Shown: positions 32,239 through 43,858, counted from the stretch's first letter. The stretch is 64,000 nucleotides of DNA from Azolla caroliniana (GCA_043228905.1 JBHGNT010000011.1:12772001-12836000), one strand, 5' to 3'. The notes: a model not told the origin generated them from the letters alone. Translations and numbers: made by a program.

Positions 32239-32703
32239 GTCCGCCGGAATAGTACCCGGCGGACAAGAGCGCAGTAATATAGAATAGAGTAATATTGTAA
32301 CGCATGTAAATGGTTCACGCGGGAAGCGTGAACAACTAAAAGACCCTGCGTATATAAAGGGTAGAAACCCTCTCATAGAGGTAGCGTGTAATTTTGAATG
32401 TAAAAGGCATATTTTAATAGAGTTCTATCTTCTCTGATTCCTGTGCGTATCTGTGGTTAATCTACTGTGTGTCTATGATTCTTGGTGGTGTAGCGCAGTC
32501 GTAAGAGTGTAGGCATGAGTAATAGTGTCATTGCTAGTCCACTGTTTAAGGAGTTCGGTTGTAGCCGTCTCCCTTATACGCTACTAGGATATTGGAGGTA
32601 TCCCACTAAGTATTACGCTACGACGATACCATTCGTTGCAACACATTCACTATGAGGTCTAGGTCGAAGGACTGACCGTAGACCGTGTTCCTAATTGGTA
32701 ACA
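32235..32703 (+). repeat. Element K 5' LTR
   Basis: Probable start TGTTGTCCG. Directly inside is an 11-bp inverted repeat, TTGTCCGCCGG (32237-32247) with CCGGCGGACAA (32256-32266). TATA-like TATATAAAG lies at about 32351. It ends GGTAACA. Its last 110 bases recur at 48075-48184. Confidence 0.7.
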
Positions 32704-32707
32704 CGTT

Positions 32708-32719
32708 TGGCACGCCTGG
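32708..32719 (+). other. Element K candidate primer binding site
   Basis: TGGCACGCCTGG begins four bases after the LTR end and fits the form of a tRNA 3'-end complement. I did not assign the tRNA. Confidence 0.5.
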
Positions 32720-35026
32720 TGATCTGTGTCTTCTCACAGACGAACAACGACGAATGGATGTTTAGCCGCAGACGCCCTAGAGAACCAACACGACAAGATC
32801 GACCAATCACAAGGTCCATCACACGCGAGGCAGAGGAACGCGCACGGCAAAAGCCTCGCCTCAGTGACCTCAGTGATACCTATCGGGACCACAAAGATGA
32901 TTTCTCGCTCCCCAAATACCTCGGCGGTACGAAGGAAGTGGGCTCACCACAAAAGCACTGTGGTCTTTCCATGCCCGTCGTAGCATCCAACATGGCCTTT
33001 GCTTATCCCCGCTTCAACGGCGAAACTGACGCCGCAACCCACATCTGACTGTTCCTCAATGTCTGGAATGCAAACCACATGCTGTAGAGCCTTTCCGAAG
33101 CAGTAGCGCACCAGACCAAAATGATGGAGTTCAGATTAACCTTGGATGGGAGAGCGGCGTTTTGGCATTCGTAGATGGATCTGCCAACAATCACGACCTT
33201 CGACCAACTGCAGTCAGCCTTTCTGCGTTTTTTTCATTGGAGGGTGCCGCAACGCGAATTCCTCGCGCAGTTTTATACAATTAAATAGTTGCCGACCGGG
33301 ACGGTAGCGGATTTCAGATTACGCTTCCAAAATCTACGGCGGAAATTAGAACGGGGCCCAACGGAAGACGAGGCTAGGGAGACATTTTTGGCAGCATTAC
33401 GACGACCCATACGGACAACGCTAAACAACAATACCGTGAAAGGGGAAACGACCGATATGGTCATAGAAAGAGCGCTATAGCTCGAGCTGGACGAAGAAGA
33501 GGAAAGGTTTTCCATGTCCTCATTACGACAAGCGTTACCTCAGGACGGGGAACGACATTTTCACCAAGTCATCCAGTGCACGATTTGCTTGAATTCGGGG
33601 CATTCCGCAGTTGAATGCAACATGCGAATCCACTGTCCAATTTGTCACTCAAAAGCTCATACAGTTGAGCAGTGCAAGTACAATATGTTGAACATATCAA
33701 CGCCCACAGTACGCAACGTGGAAACATAGCGTTGTCGTGAAGAATTTCGTCCAGAGGTGGAAACCGGGGAAATATTGGCTACATCGGTGGGGTGCACCAT
33801 GTGCACTCACCCTCATGTAATTGTCTGAATAATAAGAGTCAAGTCGGGACGAAGAATCCCATGTAAATCGGGATTTATCCCACATTGTAACGCATCCCTC
33901 TCCTTGTTCTATAAAAGGAAGGGAGCGCCCTTTGTGAAAGGGTTGCCCATTTTGCGTTAGAGGGTATACCGTTAGATTTAGGGTTAGTTACTCTTCTTCC
34001 TCTTCTTCTTCTCCCCCCCCCCTTCGTGTTTTGCTTAGGGTTTGCTTCGGCTCGGCCTCCTGTGCAAGACCCCGCTCGGCGCGACGAACCGAGAGCTCCC
34101 CGACGGCGGCTTGACAACAGACGACTGCTGTAACCTACCTTGGTCCGGCACGAAGCCGGGAATGTATTCTTCCATTCATATATATACATTTGTGTCTGTC
34201 TGTGCGTATTCATGTCTCTGTTGGGGTCCGGTGTTTGTACGGGTGTTTTTGGTGTTCCCCTTTCCTGCGTTTCCTGTGCATAAGGGCGTGAGTCGTGTCA
34301 GCCTGTGTGTGCGTGAGTCAGTGTCAAGCGCGCGCTGTCGTGGCGTGGCTCGCCTAGAAGCGTAGCGTTGCGTAGACAAAGGATAACGTGAAAGTGAGGA
34401 AGGAATCACTGGGATTATGGACGGAAGAGACGAAAGAGTAGAGATAGATAAATAGTGATCAACAAGATATGACAAGATAGGATATAGAATGATATTTGAA
34501 GCAATAAAAGAGATTTATAATTATTTGATAAAAGAGTTACAAAATGATTGTACACGTCGTTGAACCTCCGAACTTTGTCTTGCAAGGTAATCGCTCTTCT
34601 CTTTCTTGATCGTAGGCCACTACAATCTTCACTTCAATATTTTGATGAAGATAAGGCTCGAACCGCCTCCCTCTTGTTGAGAGTTGACCACCACGACCGC
34701 CAAGCTAGAGCTCCACCTTTATCTTGAACTTCTTCCTTTCTTTCTCTATTTTATGGTATCTCTTATGTAATATATATTTGATTGATATCTCATACATATC
34801 TCCCTTTGATCTTCTCTTTCACCATTTAAATAGGTGCCCCCATGCATATGATGCATTGGAGGGTACAAATCATGCATGTAGTGCATGAAATGCATGTGAT
34901 GCATGATCGCCATTTGGCGTTCATGCATTACATGTGATGCATGATAAACATCTCGCTCATTTGAGCTTTTATATATGAAACAATATATGCAATAACAATA
35001 AACATGAAAACCTAATCTTAAAGAGA

Positions 35027-35097
35027 AAGGGCCTAGCCTAATGGTAGGTGTGTCAACTTTGGTGTATGAGGTTGTGGGTTTGAGTCTCAAAATGCTA
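35027..35097 (+). repeat. tRNA-like module 1 in the H 3' LTR (antisense)
   Basis: A-box TAGCCTAATGGTAGG from 35034 and B-box GGTTTGAGTCTC near 35077, spaced as in a tRNA, antisense to H. Confidence 0.6.
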
Positions 35098-35191
35098 TTG
35101 AATACAACATACAACTTTATTTTTATATCATGAAGCAAATCCTTTATGTAATATAAAGTATATATAAAGTATGCTTTATTTTATGTATATT

Positions 35192-35260
35192 ACTAGTATA
35201 GAGTAAATGGTAAGATTTGAGAGTCATAGGGTGGGGTTATCGGTTCAAGTCCTCTCTTGT
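35192..35260 (+). repeat. tRNA-like module 2 in the H 3' LTR (antisense)
   Basis: A-box-like TAGAGTAAATGGTAAGA from 35199 and B-box CGGTTCAAGTCCT at 35241, about 100 bp beyond module 1. Confidence 0.6.
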
Positions 35261-35476
35261 TCGTGTAATATAATATATCTATCTATATATATATATTATT
35301 TTTCTTTACATATATATAATATTATCATATGTGTTGTTAATATTATCTTTATATATAAAACATTATCAAATGTTATTTTAGTTACGTATTTATCTTATTG
35401 TAGACTTTTAATGTGAAGCTTTCGTACTTCACGACATCCACCCCCTCTAGACCTGCACATCCTCCGGCATGTGCCA

Positions 35477-38400
35477 CTATCTTTCATCTTCATGTTGATC
35501 TATTGGAGGAGGTTCAAGCTCAAACCTTTTCTTAAATACTTTTATCCTCTTTCCAGCTACCACATTTAGGATTAGTGTCCCATCCAATTCACTAAGCTTA
35601 TAAGTAAAGTTATCATATACTTTTCTTACTATATAAGGCCCAAACCATCTTTCAGTGAACTTGCGAACGGTGCTATGTTGATTATCTAAACTGCTATCAT
35701 ACACGAGCACCCAATCTCCTTCTTCTATTTTCTTAGGTCGAATTCTATGACTTTTATCAAAACGGATTTTATTCTTTAGTCGAGCCTCCTTCAATCGTTG
35801 GGCTGCTATTTCTATATCTTCAGGTCGACGCTCTAATTGTTGAATTCGCAAAGCAAGCAATTCTTCTCTGCTCACCTCTTCTCTCCATGGAATAGATATC
35901 CATGACATAATTGATTCTTCTATCGGCATGATGGGCTTTTGGCCAAGTATCAATTCAGTTGGCATGTATCCTGTTACTGAACTATGAGTTGTTCGATCCG
36001 CCCATAGTGCATAAGGTAGCATGCGTGGCCAATCTCTTATTTCACCTTTACAGCTTTTCACGATCGCCTTAACTATTGGGCTATGTCCTCTTTCAATCTT
36101 TCCATTGGCTTCTGGATTATACGCAGTTGTAAGTGATAATTTGACCCCTATTCGGCTGAAGAATTCTCTAGCTTCATCAGAGTCGAGTTCTCCTCTATCT
36201 GCAATTATTTTACCAACACACCCGTAACGACATATTACATCTTCTAACAAAAATTTACATACAACTCTAGTTGTTTTTTGTCGTAGTGGTCTTCCTTCTA
36301 CTTGGTTTGTAAGGTCTTCTCTTGCTAGTACTAAATATCGCATTTGACCTTCCCCAAGTGGCATTGTCACTAGATCGACCATCCATTTATAATGCATTGA
36401 TGATGAATATGTTGGTTTTAGCTCATCTCGATACCGGATAGTTGAATACCTCTGGCAAACCTCACAGGTTTCCACAAATTTCGTTACATCTTTATACATA
36501 TGTGGCCACCAATACTTTTCTTTCAACTTCATAAATGTCGCCCATATGCCTCTATGTCCTGCCCACAAACTATCATGGAATTCATTAATTAATTTTCTCT
36601 TAATGTCATCCTTACAAATGACTCGAAGAGGATTTTCGGTTGGCCTTTTTGGACGCCTCCATAAATGCCCTTCATGTAAAAAAAACTTGAATGCTCGTCT
36701 TCGAAATTCATTTAATTGTTTCTTCGACCATGATGGGTTGGCTTCTTGAGTCTTTAGAAAATTTCCTATTTCGAACCATTGACCTTCATACTCTGTGTCT
36801 TTGAACATTATACTTACATTAAACTCATCATGAGGCGTAATAGATTCTTGATGAGCAAATTGATGGCTTGTAGTTGCCCAGTTCTTATATTCAGTTTGCA
36901 TCACCTTTTCATTTATGAACCTTGCCCTTGACAGCATATCTGCAACTGGGTTGTCTTTTCCCTTTATATGCCGCAATTCTGGGTTCATGGTTCTGATGTA
37001 TGCAATCCACCGAAGCATTGCAATATCTGGTGTCGTGCAACTTGCTATCATTCCAATGAGTGGCAAACAATCTGTTTCAACCACTACATTTGCTCCGATC
37101 AAGTAATCTCTATCTGTTTTTAATGCAGTAAGCAAACCCCACAATTCTCGTTTAACTTGTGCATAGTTTCTTTGTCTTTCATTTAATATCTTTGCTCCAA
37201 ATCTAATAGCATATCGATGTTGGTCTTCATCTTCTTGGTTGATAACCCAACCGATCCCGATTGGGCTAGTATCAACTGTTACTATAATTGGTCTTTCACC
37301 TTTGTAGTCTGGTTGACGAAGAACTGGTGCTTTCAGTAATGCTTCTTTCAGCTGTTGAACAACTTGTGTATGTTCATCAGTCCAAATAAACTTCTTTCCT
37401 TTTCTTAAAAGTTGGTAGAGAGGATCTGAGACATGTGCAAAGTGTGGTAACCAAATATGATAAAACACACATGCACCCAAAAATCTTCTCACCTCTGTTA
37501 CCGAGTCGCAAACTTCCTTCATATTTTGTATTGCATTAATTTTGATCGGTGAAGGCTTCCTCCCATACCACCCACACATATGACCAACTATTAGAACTTC
37601 GTTTTGCCCAAAGCAAGACTTTGTTCCTGATAGTGTCAAATGTACCTGCTCAAGCTTATTTAAAATACTTTCACAGTCATTAATATGATCCATCACAAAC
37701 TTTCTGCAACCATTTCCAACCATAGTCTCATCTTTCTCTCTTTCTAAGCATCCCTTAATAGGAATATCATCTAAAAATGGCATAGTTACCTTTGGGATGT
37801 ACTCATGTAGAACCTTGTTCATTGCATTCATCATATGAGCAACTGAATTTGTCGCACCTTGAGGTAGAGTGCACATTCGAACCAACCCAATTGGTGTTTT
37901 CATTGTTGTGATATTGCGACTATCAATTGCTAGTTGAAATTGGTCGTATCCTAAATATAGGTCTCCCACAGAGTAAATCGCTCTTCCAGCAAACGCTTCC
38001 ACAAATTCATCAACGATCGGTCCGATTCCCGCATTTCGGATTGTGACCTTGTTGACTGGTTGTAGATCTTGAATGAATCTTAGAGAACCATCTTTCTTTG
38101 GAACTGTGAACCATCTATTGGACTATGGTGCATTTGAAGGCTCTAAAATCTTCATCTTGACTTTATCCTTCAACAGCTCCAACAATTGAGGTAATCGAGC
38201 TCTCGGTACTGCAATAGGTTTAAAATTCCAAGGAATATGAGGGATAGTAAATATTACCATTGGCGTCACCACCTTTGGATTTACACAACCAATCTCCTCA
38301 GCTTTGAATGCGAACGCTTTCCCATGCCTAAAGATCATTTCTTTGAAAGTCGCGATCTCTGATTGCAGAAGAAATTCACCCCTTCCAATTCTCAAGTAAT

Positions 38401-38959
38401 TTATTGTCTCCGAAGTGAAGTGATGTCCAATCTTCTCTATTGGTCGAAGCATAGGCTCAGTTGTTGCTGCCTCCATCTTCTCTTCACTACCAATAGGTAA
38501 TGGTACTGCAGCAGGTTTGACCTTTTTATCTATTGTTTTGTATTTTGTATTACATAAACTTTCTACTTCTTCATATTTACAATTATACCTATCAATCTCA
38601 TAATACATATCAATTGAGTTTACATGTATCTTTCTAACATTCTCATCATCTTCTTTCAAATACATTTCTAACTCTTCTAAAGTATTTGCAAAAGAAATTT
38701 CTTCCATAACACTTTCAATTTGCTCTTCCATTTCAAGTACTCCATTATCCTTCAATGCCTCCTGAAACAAATTAGCATTCTTTTTCAAGTTCCTCTTGCA
38801 TTCATACATCCTAGTCACACATATAGCACCACTTTCAGAAACATGAAATGACTTATTCATATGTTGTAATGCCCTATATGAGGGTCTTTTAATAATGGGA
38901 CTATTGCAACCCTCACTCGCAACAGTCCTAGTCAAAAACCTGATTATCAAAATCATCAC
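35477..38959 (-). pseudogene. pol: Element H pol with a single nonsense codon
   Basis: About 1,160 codons in one frame, interrupted once by a TAG at about 38120 (SNAP-SNRWF, tyrosine in relatives). RT has TVPKKDGSLRFIQDLQPVNK, SVGDLYLGYDQFQLA and a catalytic FLDD (TMPFLDDIPIKG). RNase H has TVDTSPIGIGWVINQ. The integrase zinc finger is NEFHDSLWAGH ... CEVCQRY, and its catalytic parts are WMVDLVTMP, ADRGELD and the glutamate of GKIERGHSP. The GPY/F module is RWFGPYIVRK. The frame is open about 39 nt upstream of the gag stop and is +1 relative to gag-protease; an ATG pair sits in the overlap, so frameshifting or re-initiation are both possible. Confidence 0.93.
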
Positions 38960-41102
38960 AGTCTTTTGGTATTAAATGATCACGAAGCTCTTGCTTGTTC
39001 CTCTCATGATTTGGGCGAACTGTCATAAATTGTACAGTTCGTCGTCCATCTTGGCTACGGATTTTTGCATAGGCAGAACCATTGTCGAGGACTTTGGTCT
39101 CCATTCGTACCGCTGTAATGTATGGTTGCCCTAGGATTATTGGATAGGTAGATCCTTCCTGCACAAAGAAATGTTGATCTACCTCTATATCACCAATAGT
39201 AACCTTTACATTTGGGCATGCACCAAATAAATCTTCCGTGACTGATGTGGCAGCTTTTACTCGCCAACCATGTTGAGTATCAATTGGCCATCTACCTTTC
39301 CTGTAAAAATCAGCACTCATTATATTTATTTCAGAACCATGATCAATAAGTGCCATCACGGGGTCTGGAACATTTCCAATCTTCACATGATGCTCAGTAG
39401 TGGCTCTTGCCCAACATTTGCGAGAGTAATGGCTTCTTACATCTGTTGAATTTATCATTGAGGTTGATGCATGTTCAGAGTCAACAACGATATTGTTTGA
39501 CTCGTTGCTCACCACTTCATATGCCACCTTCGGATTTGTCTCTTTAACCTGCTCATTTACTTGCTTCTTTCTTCGCACAATATCAATTATTTCATCATGA
39601 AATTCCTTTTTTGCAATACCTAACACTTCTCTTAGTGTAAATTCTACTCGACTGTCTAGTATTCTTGTTTCTAAAACTTTCTTTAAATCTGTATCCTTTT
39701 CAATATCAGACATTAATTTGAATGAAGGACCAGATTTACCTTTTTCAACTTTTGCGTCCATCTCTTTTCTTTTGCTTTCTCTTGTTTCATGCTTTTTGGT
39801 TGAGCCAATCTCATCATCCGATCTTTTCCTTTTTTCTTCCACTATCACCTCATGCTCTTGGTGTTCTGCCATCTGAGCATAGACCGTCATAGCATCTACT
39901 GGAAGATCCCATCCAGTGTTTTTCCTTACAGAATCTCCGGCAACACGAAGGTCTTCCATCTTCATCTTTTGCTTTTGTGCGGTACTTACAACCTTCTCCC
40001 AGAATGATGATCGGGATGGCATGTCATCAAGGCGCATTCCTGCCGTTGCCGAGTAATACATTGCGGAAGCCTTCTTTGCTTCAGCTTCTTCAAATTTAAC
40101 CTTAACACCACCATCACCAAAGTTCTTTGTAAGCGGAGTTCTAGTTTCAGTTAAGTAAATGTTACCATTTTTCCAATAGACCAAGTCCCGATTCTCCATG
40201 TCTTTATATTCTTCACAATCACGTAGACGATGTTCGAGACTATCACACCACATGCATCGAGGTCGAAATGGTTCCCTTGACCTCGAAGTTTGACCCTTCT
40301 CAAGCTTTGCCACTTTAATTGTTAGATCTTTCATACTTTGAACTAAATCATCAAGCAAAAACTCACTCTTAGTTCCCGTCATTTCTCGTGGTTGATGGAC
40401 CATTTTGTGTGATGGTTCTCGACCAAGTCTTTGAACTTCAATGTTTTGCTCAAGCCGATTTGTGTTTCCCACATGTGGTATTTTTAGCATTACACCATTC
40501 CTTTGCATTCTTTTCATAAATTTATTACAAGCATTTGTTACCTCATTCCAATCTGTCGTTATACCATCCTCGGTATTTGGCAATTCAAGCATAAATTCCA
40601 ATTCTTTTCTATATCTCTTGTCAACTGCCTGCAAAAATAAAGCAACCTTTTGCCAAGACAAAGAATTTCTTTCTTCTGGCTTTAGGTGTCCATACATCAT
40701 ATCAAACTCTTTTTTTGTGTCAGACACAGATAACCCTTTATCTTCTTTTAAGATCCATTCATGAAATGAACGCATAGTAACTCGAGAGAAATCCTCACGA
40801 GCATATTCAGACACAAGTGCTTCTTTGAATGCATTCCAATCCAAACTATGCAATGCTTGTATTTCATGAATTCTATCTCTTAATTCCATGTCCACTAATT
40901 TATAAAAGTTTGCTAACATATTGACATCATTTATACCAAACATTTCCATTTCATCATAATATATATTCACAAACTTCGAAATATTTGTGCCATCAAACAT
41001 ACCAATCTTCTCTCGGACGTCTCGTAAGGCATGAAATAATCGATCTTGATTCAACTTTTCAATAAACAACATTACCGGATCCATTGTACTCGTACTTGCC
41101 AT
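38928..41102 (-). CDS. gag-pro: Element H gag-protease polyprotein, intact (724 aa)
   Basis: Starts at ATG 41102, 45 bases after the primer site, with MASTSTMDPVMLFIEKL. The capsid-like part comes first (about residues 20-200, with WNAFKEALVSEYAREDF). The CCHC knuckle CMWCDSLEHRLRDC follows near residue 280, then a charged middle region. The protease spans about residues 560-710. Its active site reads LIDHGSEINIMS, with Asp-His-Gly at 39336-39344, and it is followed by the flap/ILGQPYI region. Protease in the gag frame and pol in another is the same arrangement as in element A. The frame has no stop, so it may still be expressed. Confidence 0.92.
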   Translation of the reverse strand: MASTSTMDPVMLFIEKLNQDRLFHALRDVREKIGMFDGTNISKFVNIYYDEMEMFGINDVNMLANFYKLVDMELRDRIHEIQALHSLDWNAFKEALVSEYAREDFSRVTMRSFHEWILKEDKGLSVSDTKKEFDMMYGHLKPEERNSLSWQKVALFLQAVDKRYRKELEFMLELPNTEDGITTDWNEVTNACNKFMKRMQRNGVMLKIPHVGNTNRLEQNIEVQRLGREPSHKMVHQPREMTGTKSEFLLDDLVQSMKDLTIKVAKLEKGQTSRSREPFRPRCMWCDSLEHRLRDCEEYKDMENRDLVYWKNGNIYLTETRTPLTKNFGDGGVKVKFEEAEAKKASAMYYSATAGMRLDDMPSRSSFWEKVVSTAQKQKMKMEDLRVAGDSVRKNTGWDLPVDAMTVYAQMAEHQEHEVIVEEKRKRSDDEIGSTKKHETRESKRKEMDAKVEKGKSGPSFKLMSDIEKDTDLKKVLETRILDSRVEFTLREVLGIAKKEFHDEIIDIVRRKKQVNEQVKETNPKVAYEVVSNESNNIVVDSEHASTSMINSTDVRSHYSRKCWARATTEHHVKIGNVPDPVMALIDHGSEINIMSADFYRKGRWPIDTQHGWRVKAATSVTEDLFGACPNVKVTIGDIEVDQHFFVQEGSTYPIILGQPYITAVRMETKVLDNGSAYAKIRSQDGRRTVQFMTVRPNHERNKQELRDHLIPKDCDDFDNQVFD

Positions 41103-41146
41103 GTTGATGTTGATCTTTACTTTAGATGTCTCTTCTACTTCCCCGT

Positions 41147-41164
41147 TTCACGTCGGGTTCACCA
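41147..41164 (-). other. Element H primer binding site
   Basis: The element strand reads TGGTGAACCCGACGTGAA, identical to element A, a few bases inside the 5' LTR. Confidence 0.88.
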
Positions 41165-41860
41165 GATTGTGTCGTGGCGTGGCTCGCCTAGAAGCGTAGC
41201 GTTGCGTAGACAAAGGATAACGTGAAAGTGAGGAAGGAATCACTGGGATTATGGACGGAAGAGACGAAAGAGTAGAGATAGATAAATAGTGATCAACAAG
41301 ATATGACAAGATAGGATATAGAATGATATTTGAAGCAATAAAAGAGATTTATAATTATTTGATAAAAGAGTTACAAAATGATTGTACACGTCGTTGAACC
41401 TCCGAACTTTGTCTTGCAAGGTAATCGCTCTTCTCTTTCTTGATCGTAGGCCACTACAATCTTCACTTCAATATTTTGATGAAGATAAGGCTCGAACCGC
41501 CTCCCTCTTGTTGAGAGTTGACCACCACGACCGCCAAGCTAGAGCTCCACCTTTATCTTGAACTTCTTCCTTTCTTTCTCTATTTTATGTTATTTCTTAT
41601 GTAATATATATTTGATTGATATCTCATACATATCTCCCTTTGATCTTCTCTTTCACCATTTAAATAGGTGCCCCCATGCATATGATGCATTGGAGGGTAC
41701 AAATCATGCATGTAGTGCATGAAATGCATGTGATGCATGATCACCATTTGACGTTCATGCATTACATGTGATGCATGATAAACATCTCGCTCATTTGAGC
41801 TTTTATATATGAAACAATATATGCAATAACAATAAACATGAAAACCTAATCTTAAAGAGA

Positions 41861-41931
41861 AAGGGCCTAGCCTAATGGTAGGTGTGTCAACTTTGGTGTA
41901 TAAGGTTGTGGGTTTGAGTCTCAAAATGCTA
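41861..41931 (+). repeat. tRNA-like module 1 in the H 5' LTR (antisense)
   Basis: Same as 35027-35097; A-box at 41868. Confidence 0.6.
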
Positions 41932-42025
41932 TTGAATACAACATACAACTTTATTTTTATATCATGAAGCAAATCCTTTATGTAATATAAAGTATATATA
42001 AAGTATGCTTTATTTTATGTATATT

Positions 42026-42094
42026 ACTAGTATAGAGTAAATGGTAAGATTTGAGAGTCATAGGGTGGGGTTATCGGTTCAAGTCCTCTCTTGT
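42026..42094 (+). repeat. tRNA-like module 2 in the H 5' LTR (antisense)
   Basis: Same as 35192-35260. Confidence 0.6.
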
Positions 42095-43029
42095 TCGTGT
42101 AATATAATATATCTATCTATCTATATATATTATTTTTCTTTACATATATATAATATTATCATATGTGTTGTTAATATTATCTTTATATATAAAACATTAT
42201 CAAATGTTATTTTAGTTACGTATTTATCTTATTGTAGACTTTTAATGTGAAGCTTTCGTACTTCACGACAGCGCTCCCTCTCTTTCTCTCTCTCCCTTCG
42301 GATGCTTCCAGTGTGCTTCTGGGATGCCCCGGAAATGGTGAAGTACGACTTCCTACGCTCCGTCACTCCCTAGTCCAAGACCCCCGTGGTCCCGCCTTTC
42401 GCCACGCACGCGCGTAGCAACGCGACAGCGTCCCCCACGCCATAATGAACAAAGGCGGCAAGAAGAACGACCACGGTATATGGATCAGAACCCATGCGAT
42501 GACCGGCACTACCGGAATCGCCGAAATCACAACGATTCCGAGGAAGACGAGCCGGAGGATGAAGACTACCGTGGCAACCATAGAAATATTAAAGGGGGTC
42601 GACGCTATGAGAATTACCGTCCGACGAACAAACGTGGAGCTTCAATGGGCCTTGCAGAAAGCATCGTCAGTATTGGGACCAACGGCGGTACGACGAATGT
42701 TCGGACGATGACCGGCACCAGGAACCGCGTTGGAACCAACAACAACCACCGCGTACGCTCCGACGAACGAATCAGGACCGGGAAGATCAAGTCACACCTG
42801 GGGATCGACACACACCACCATGGGCTGAGAAGGCCGAATCTAGCATCCATTCTTTTGTTTGTCAACAACCCGGACATTTTGCCACGGAATGCCCAATGAA
42901 TACGATTATGGCGGAAGTACAACAAGTCACGACACGTCAGTAAACAAAAAATGCTAATTGGGCCGCGCAAGATGAGATACGGCAGACAACCCAAGCATGG
43001 GTTGAAAAAGCAAACGCGGCAAGGGCGGA

Positions 43030-43858
43030 TGTCGTGATGAATTTCGGCCAGAGGCGGAAACCGGGAAATATTGGCTACATCGACGGGGTGCATCATGTGC
43101 AATCGCCCTTGTACATTTAGTGTGAATAACGAGGGCGCCGAAGAGTAGATAAGTCGGGACAGAGAATCCCATGTAGGTCAGGATTTATCCCACATTGTAA
43201 CACATCTCCCTCCTTTATAGAATAAGGAGGGGAGCGCCTCTTGTGAAGGGGTTGCCCATTTTTGCATTTGTAGGGTATACCGTTAGAGGAAGAAACGTTC
43301 TCTCTTCCTCTTTCTTTCCTCTTGTTTACGGTTTCGTTTCTTTTCTCTGCTTCTCCCTCTTCGTCATTCTGAGTATCGAGCCTTGTCATCTCGTGTTCCT
43401 GTTTCTTTCCCGTTCTCTGTGCAAGACCCCGCTCGGCACGACAAGCCCGAGAGCCCTCCCCCCCCCCGACCAGCGGCTTGGCAGTAGACGACTGTTGTAA
43501 CCTGAGCTACTTAGGTCGGGCTCGATACCAGTATTGTATCTTAGTCTTGTAATATATGCATGGGGGGTCCTGCGCACCGGTGTTTGTGTGGGTGTTTTGG
43601 TGTTCTCTTACCTCCGCTTCTATACATAAGGGCGTGAGTTGGGTTGGCGTGGTGTGTGTGTGTGTGTGTGGGTGTGAGTCGGTGTCAAGCGCTCTCTCTC
43701 TCTCTCTCTCTTTCTCTCTCCCGTCCGGTTGCTTCCGGTGTGCTTCTAGGATGCCCCGGAAATGGTGAAGCACGACTTCCTACGCTCCGTCACTCCCTAG
43801 TCCAAGACCCCCGTGGTCCCGCCTGGAATTCTACACGTACCCGCGTAACAACGCGACA
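43030..43858 (+). repeat. Solo LTR I-2
   Basis: 829 bp, same family as I-1 (start TGTCGTGATGAATTTCG, end ACGCGACA). It carries a (TC)n run at about 43691-43720, a GT run near 43660 and the stem-loop at 43806-43818. It interrupts the gag/protease linker of K. I could not see a clean target duplication. Confidence 0.8.

Larger units (their letters stand above)
34336..35436 (-). repeat. Element H 3' LTR
   Basis: Plus-strand ends TGTCGTGGCGTGG and TACTTCACGACA. The purine tract complement TCCACCCCCTCTAG follows at 35437. It does not carry the GACC/GGTC stem-loop of the other families. Confidence 0.95.
34336..42270 (-). mobile_element. Element H: young, nearly intact Ty3/gypsy element
   Basis: 7,935 bp. 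Two LTRs of 1,101 bp differ at about half a dozen positions. A perfect 4-bp target duplication GCGC is at 34332-34335 and 42271-42274. Gag-protease is fully open and pol has a single stop. The primer site is the group 18-mer. It is inserted in solo LTR I-1. Confidence 0.96.
41170..42270 (-). repeat. Element H 5' LTR
   Basis: 1,101 bp, a near-perfect copy of the 3' LTR. Confidence 0.95.
33733..42427 (+). repeat. Solo LTR I-1, split by element H
   Basis: Pieces 33733-34335 and 42275-42427, about 756 bp together. Starts TGTCGTGAAGAATTTCG, ends GCAACGCGACA. GCGT stands on both sides (33729-33732 and 42428-42431), a perfect 4-bp target duplication, which proves it is a solo LTR. The stem-loop is at 42379-42391. 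Confidence 0.9.
32758..43029 (+). pseudogene. gag: Element K gag, split by solo LTR I-1
   Basis: Part one (32758-33732) begins MFSRRRPREPTRQDRP. It contains the gag core (MAFAYPRFNGETDAATHI, RAAFWHS, LPTGTVADFRLRFQNLRRKL) and two zinc knuckles (CTICLNSGHSAVEC, CPICHSKAHTVEQC). Stops lie near 33046, 33085, 33172, 33284, 33478 and 33727. The frame resumes exactly after the I-1 target duplication at 42428 (PPRHNEQRRQEERPRYMDQN), with an acidic/basic tail and a third knuckle CQQPGHFATEC after a frame change, and stops at solo LTR I-2. The protein would package element RNA. Confidence 0.82.

Noticed and set aside
33733-43858. I-1 and I-2 as the two LTRs of one short element
   Set aside because: I-1 has its own perfect GCGT duplication directly on both sides, and the K gag frame reads across it, so it is a solo LTR. 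I-2 interrupts K farther downstream.
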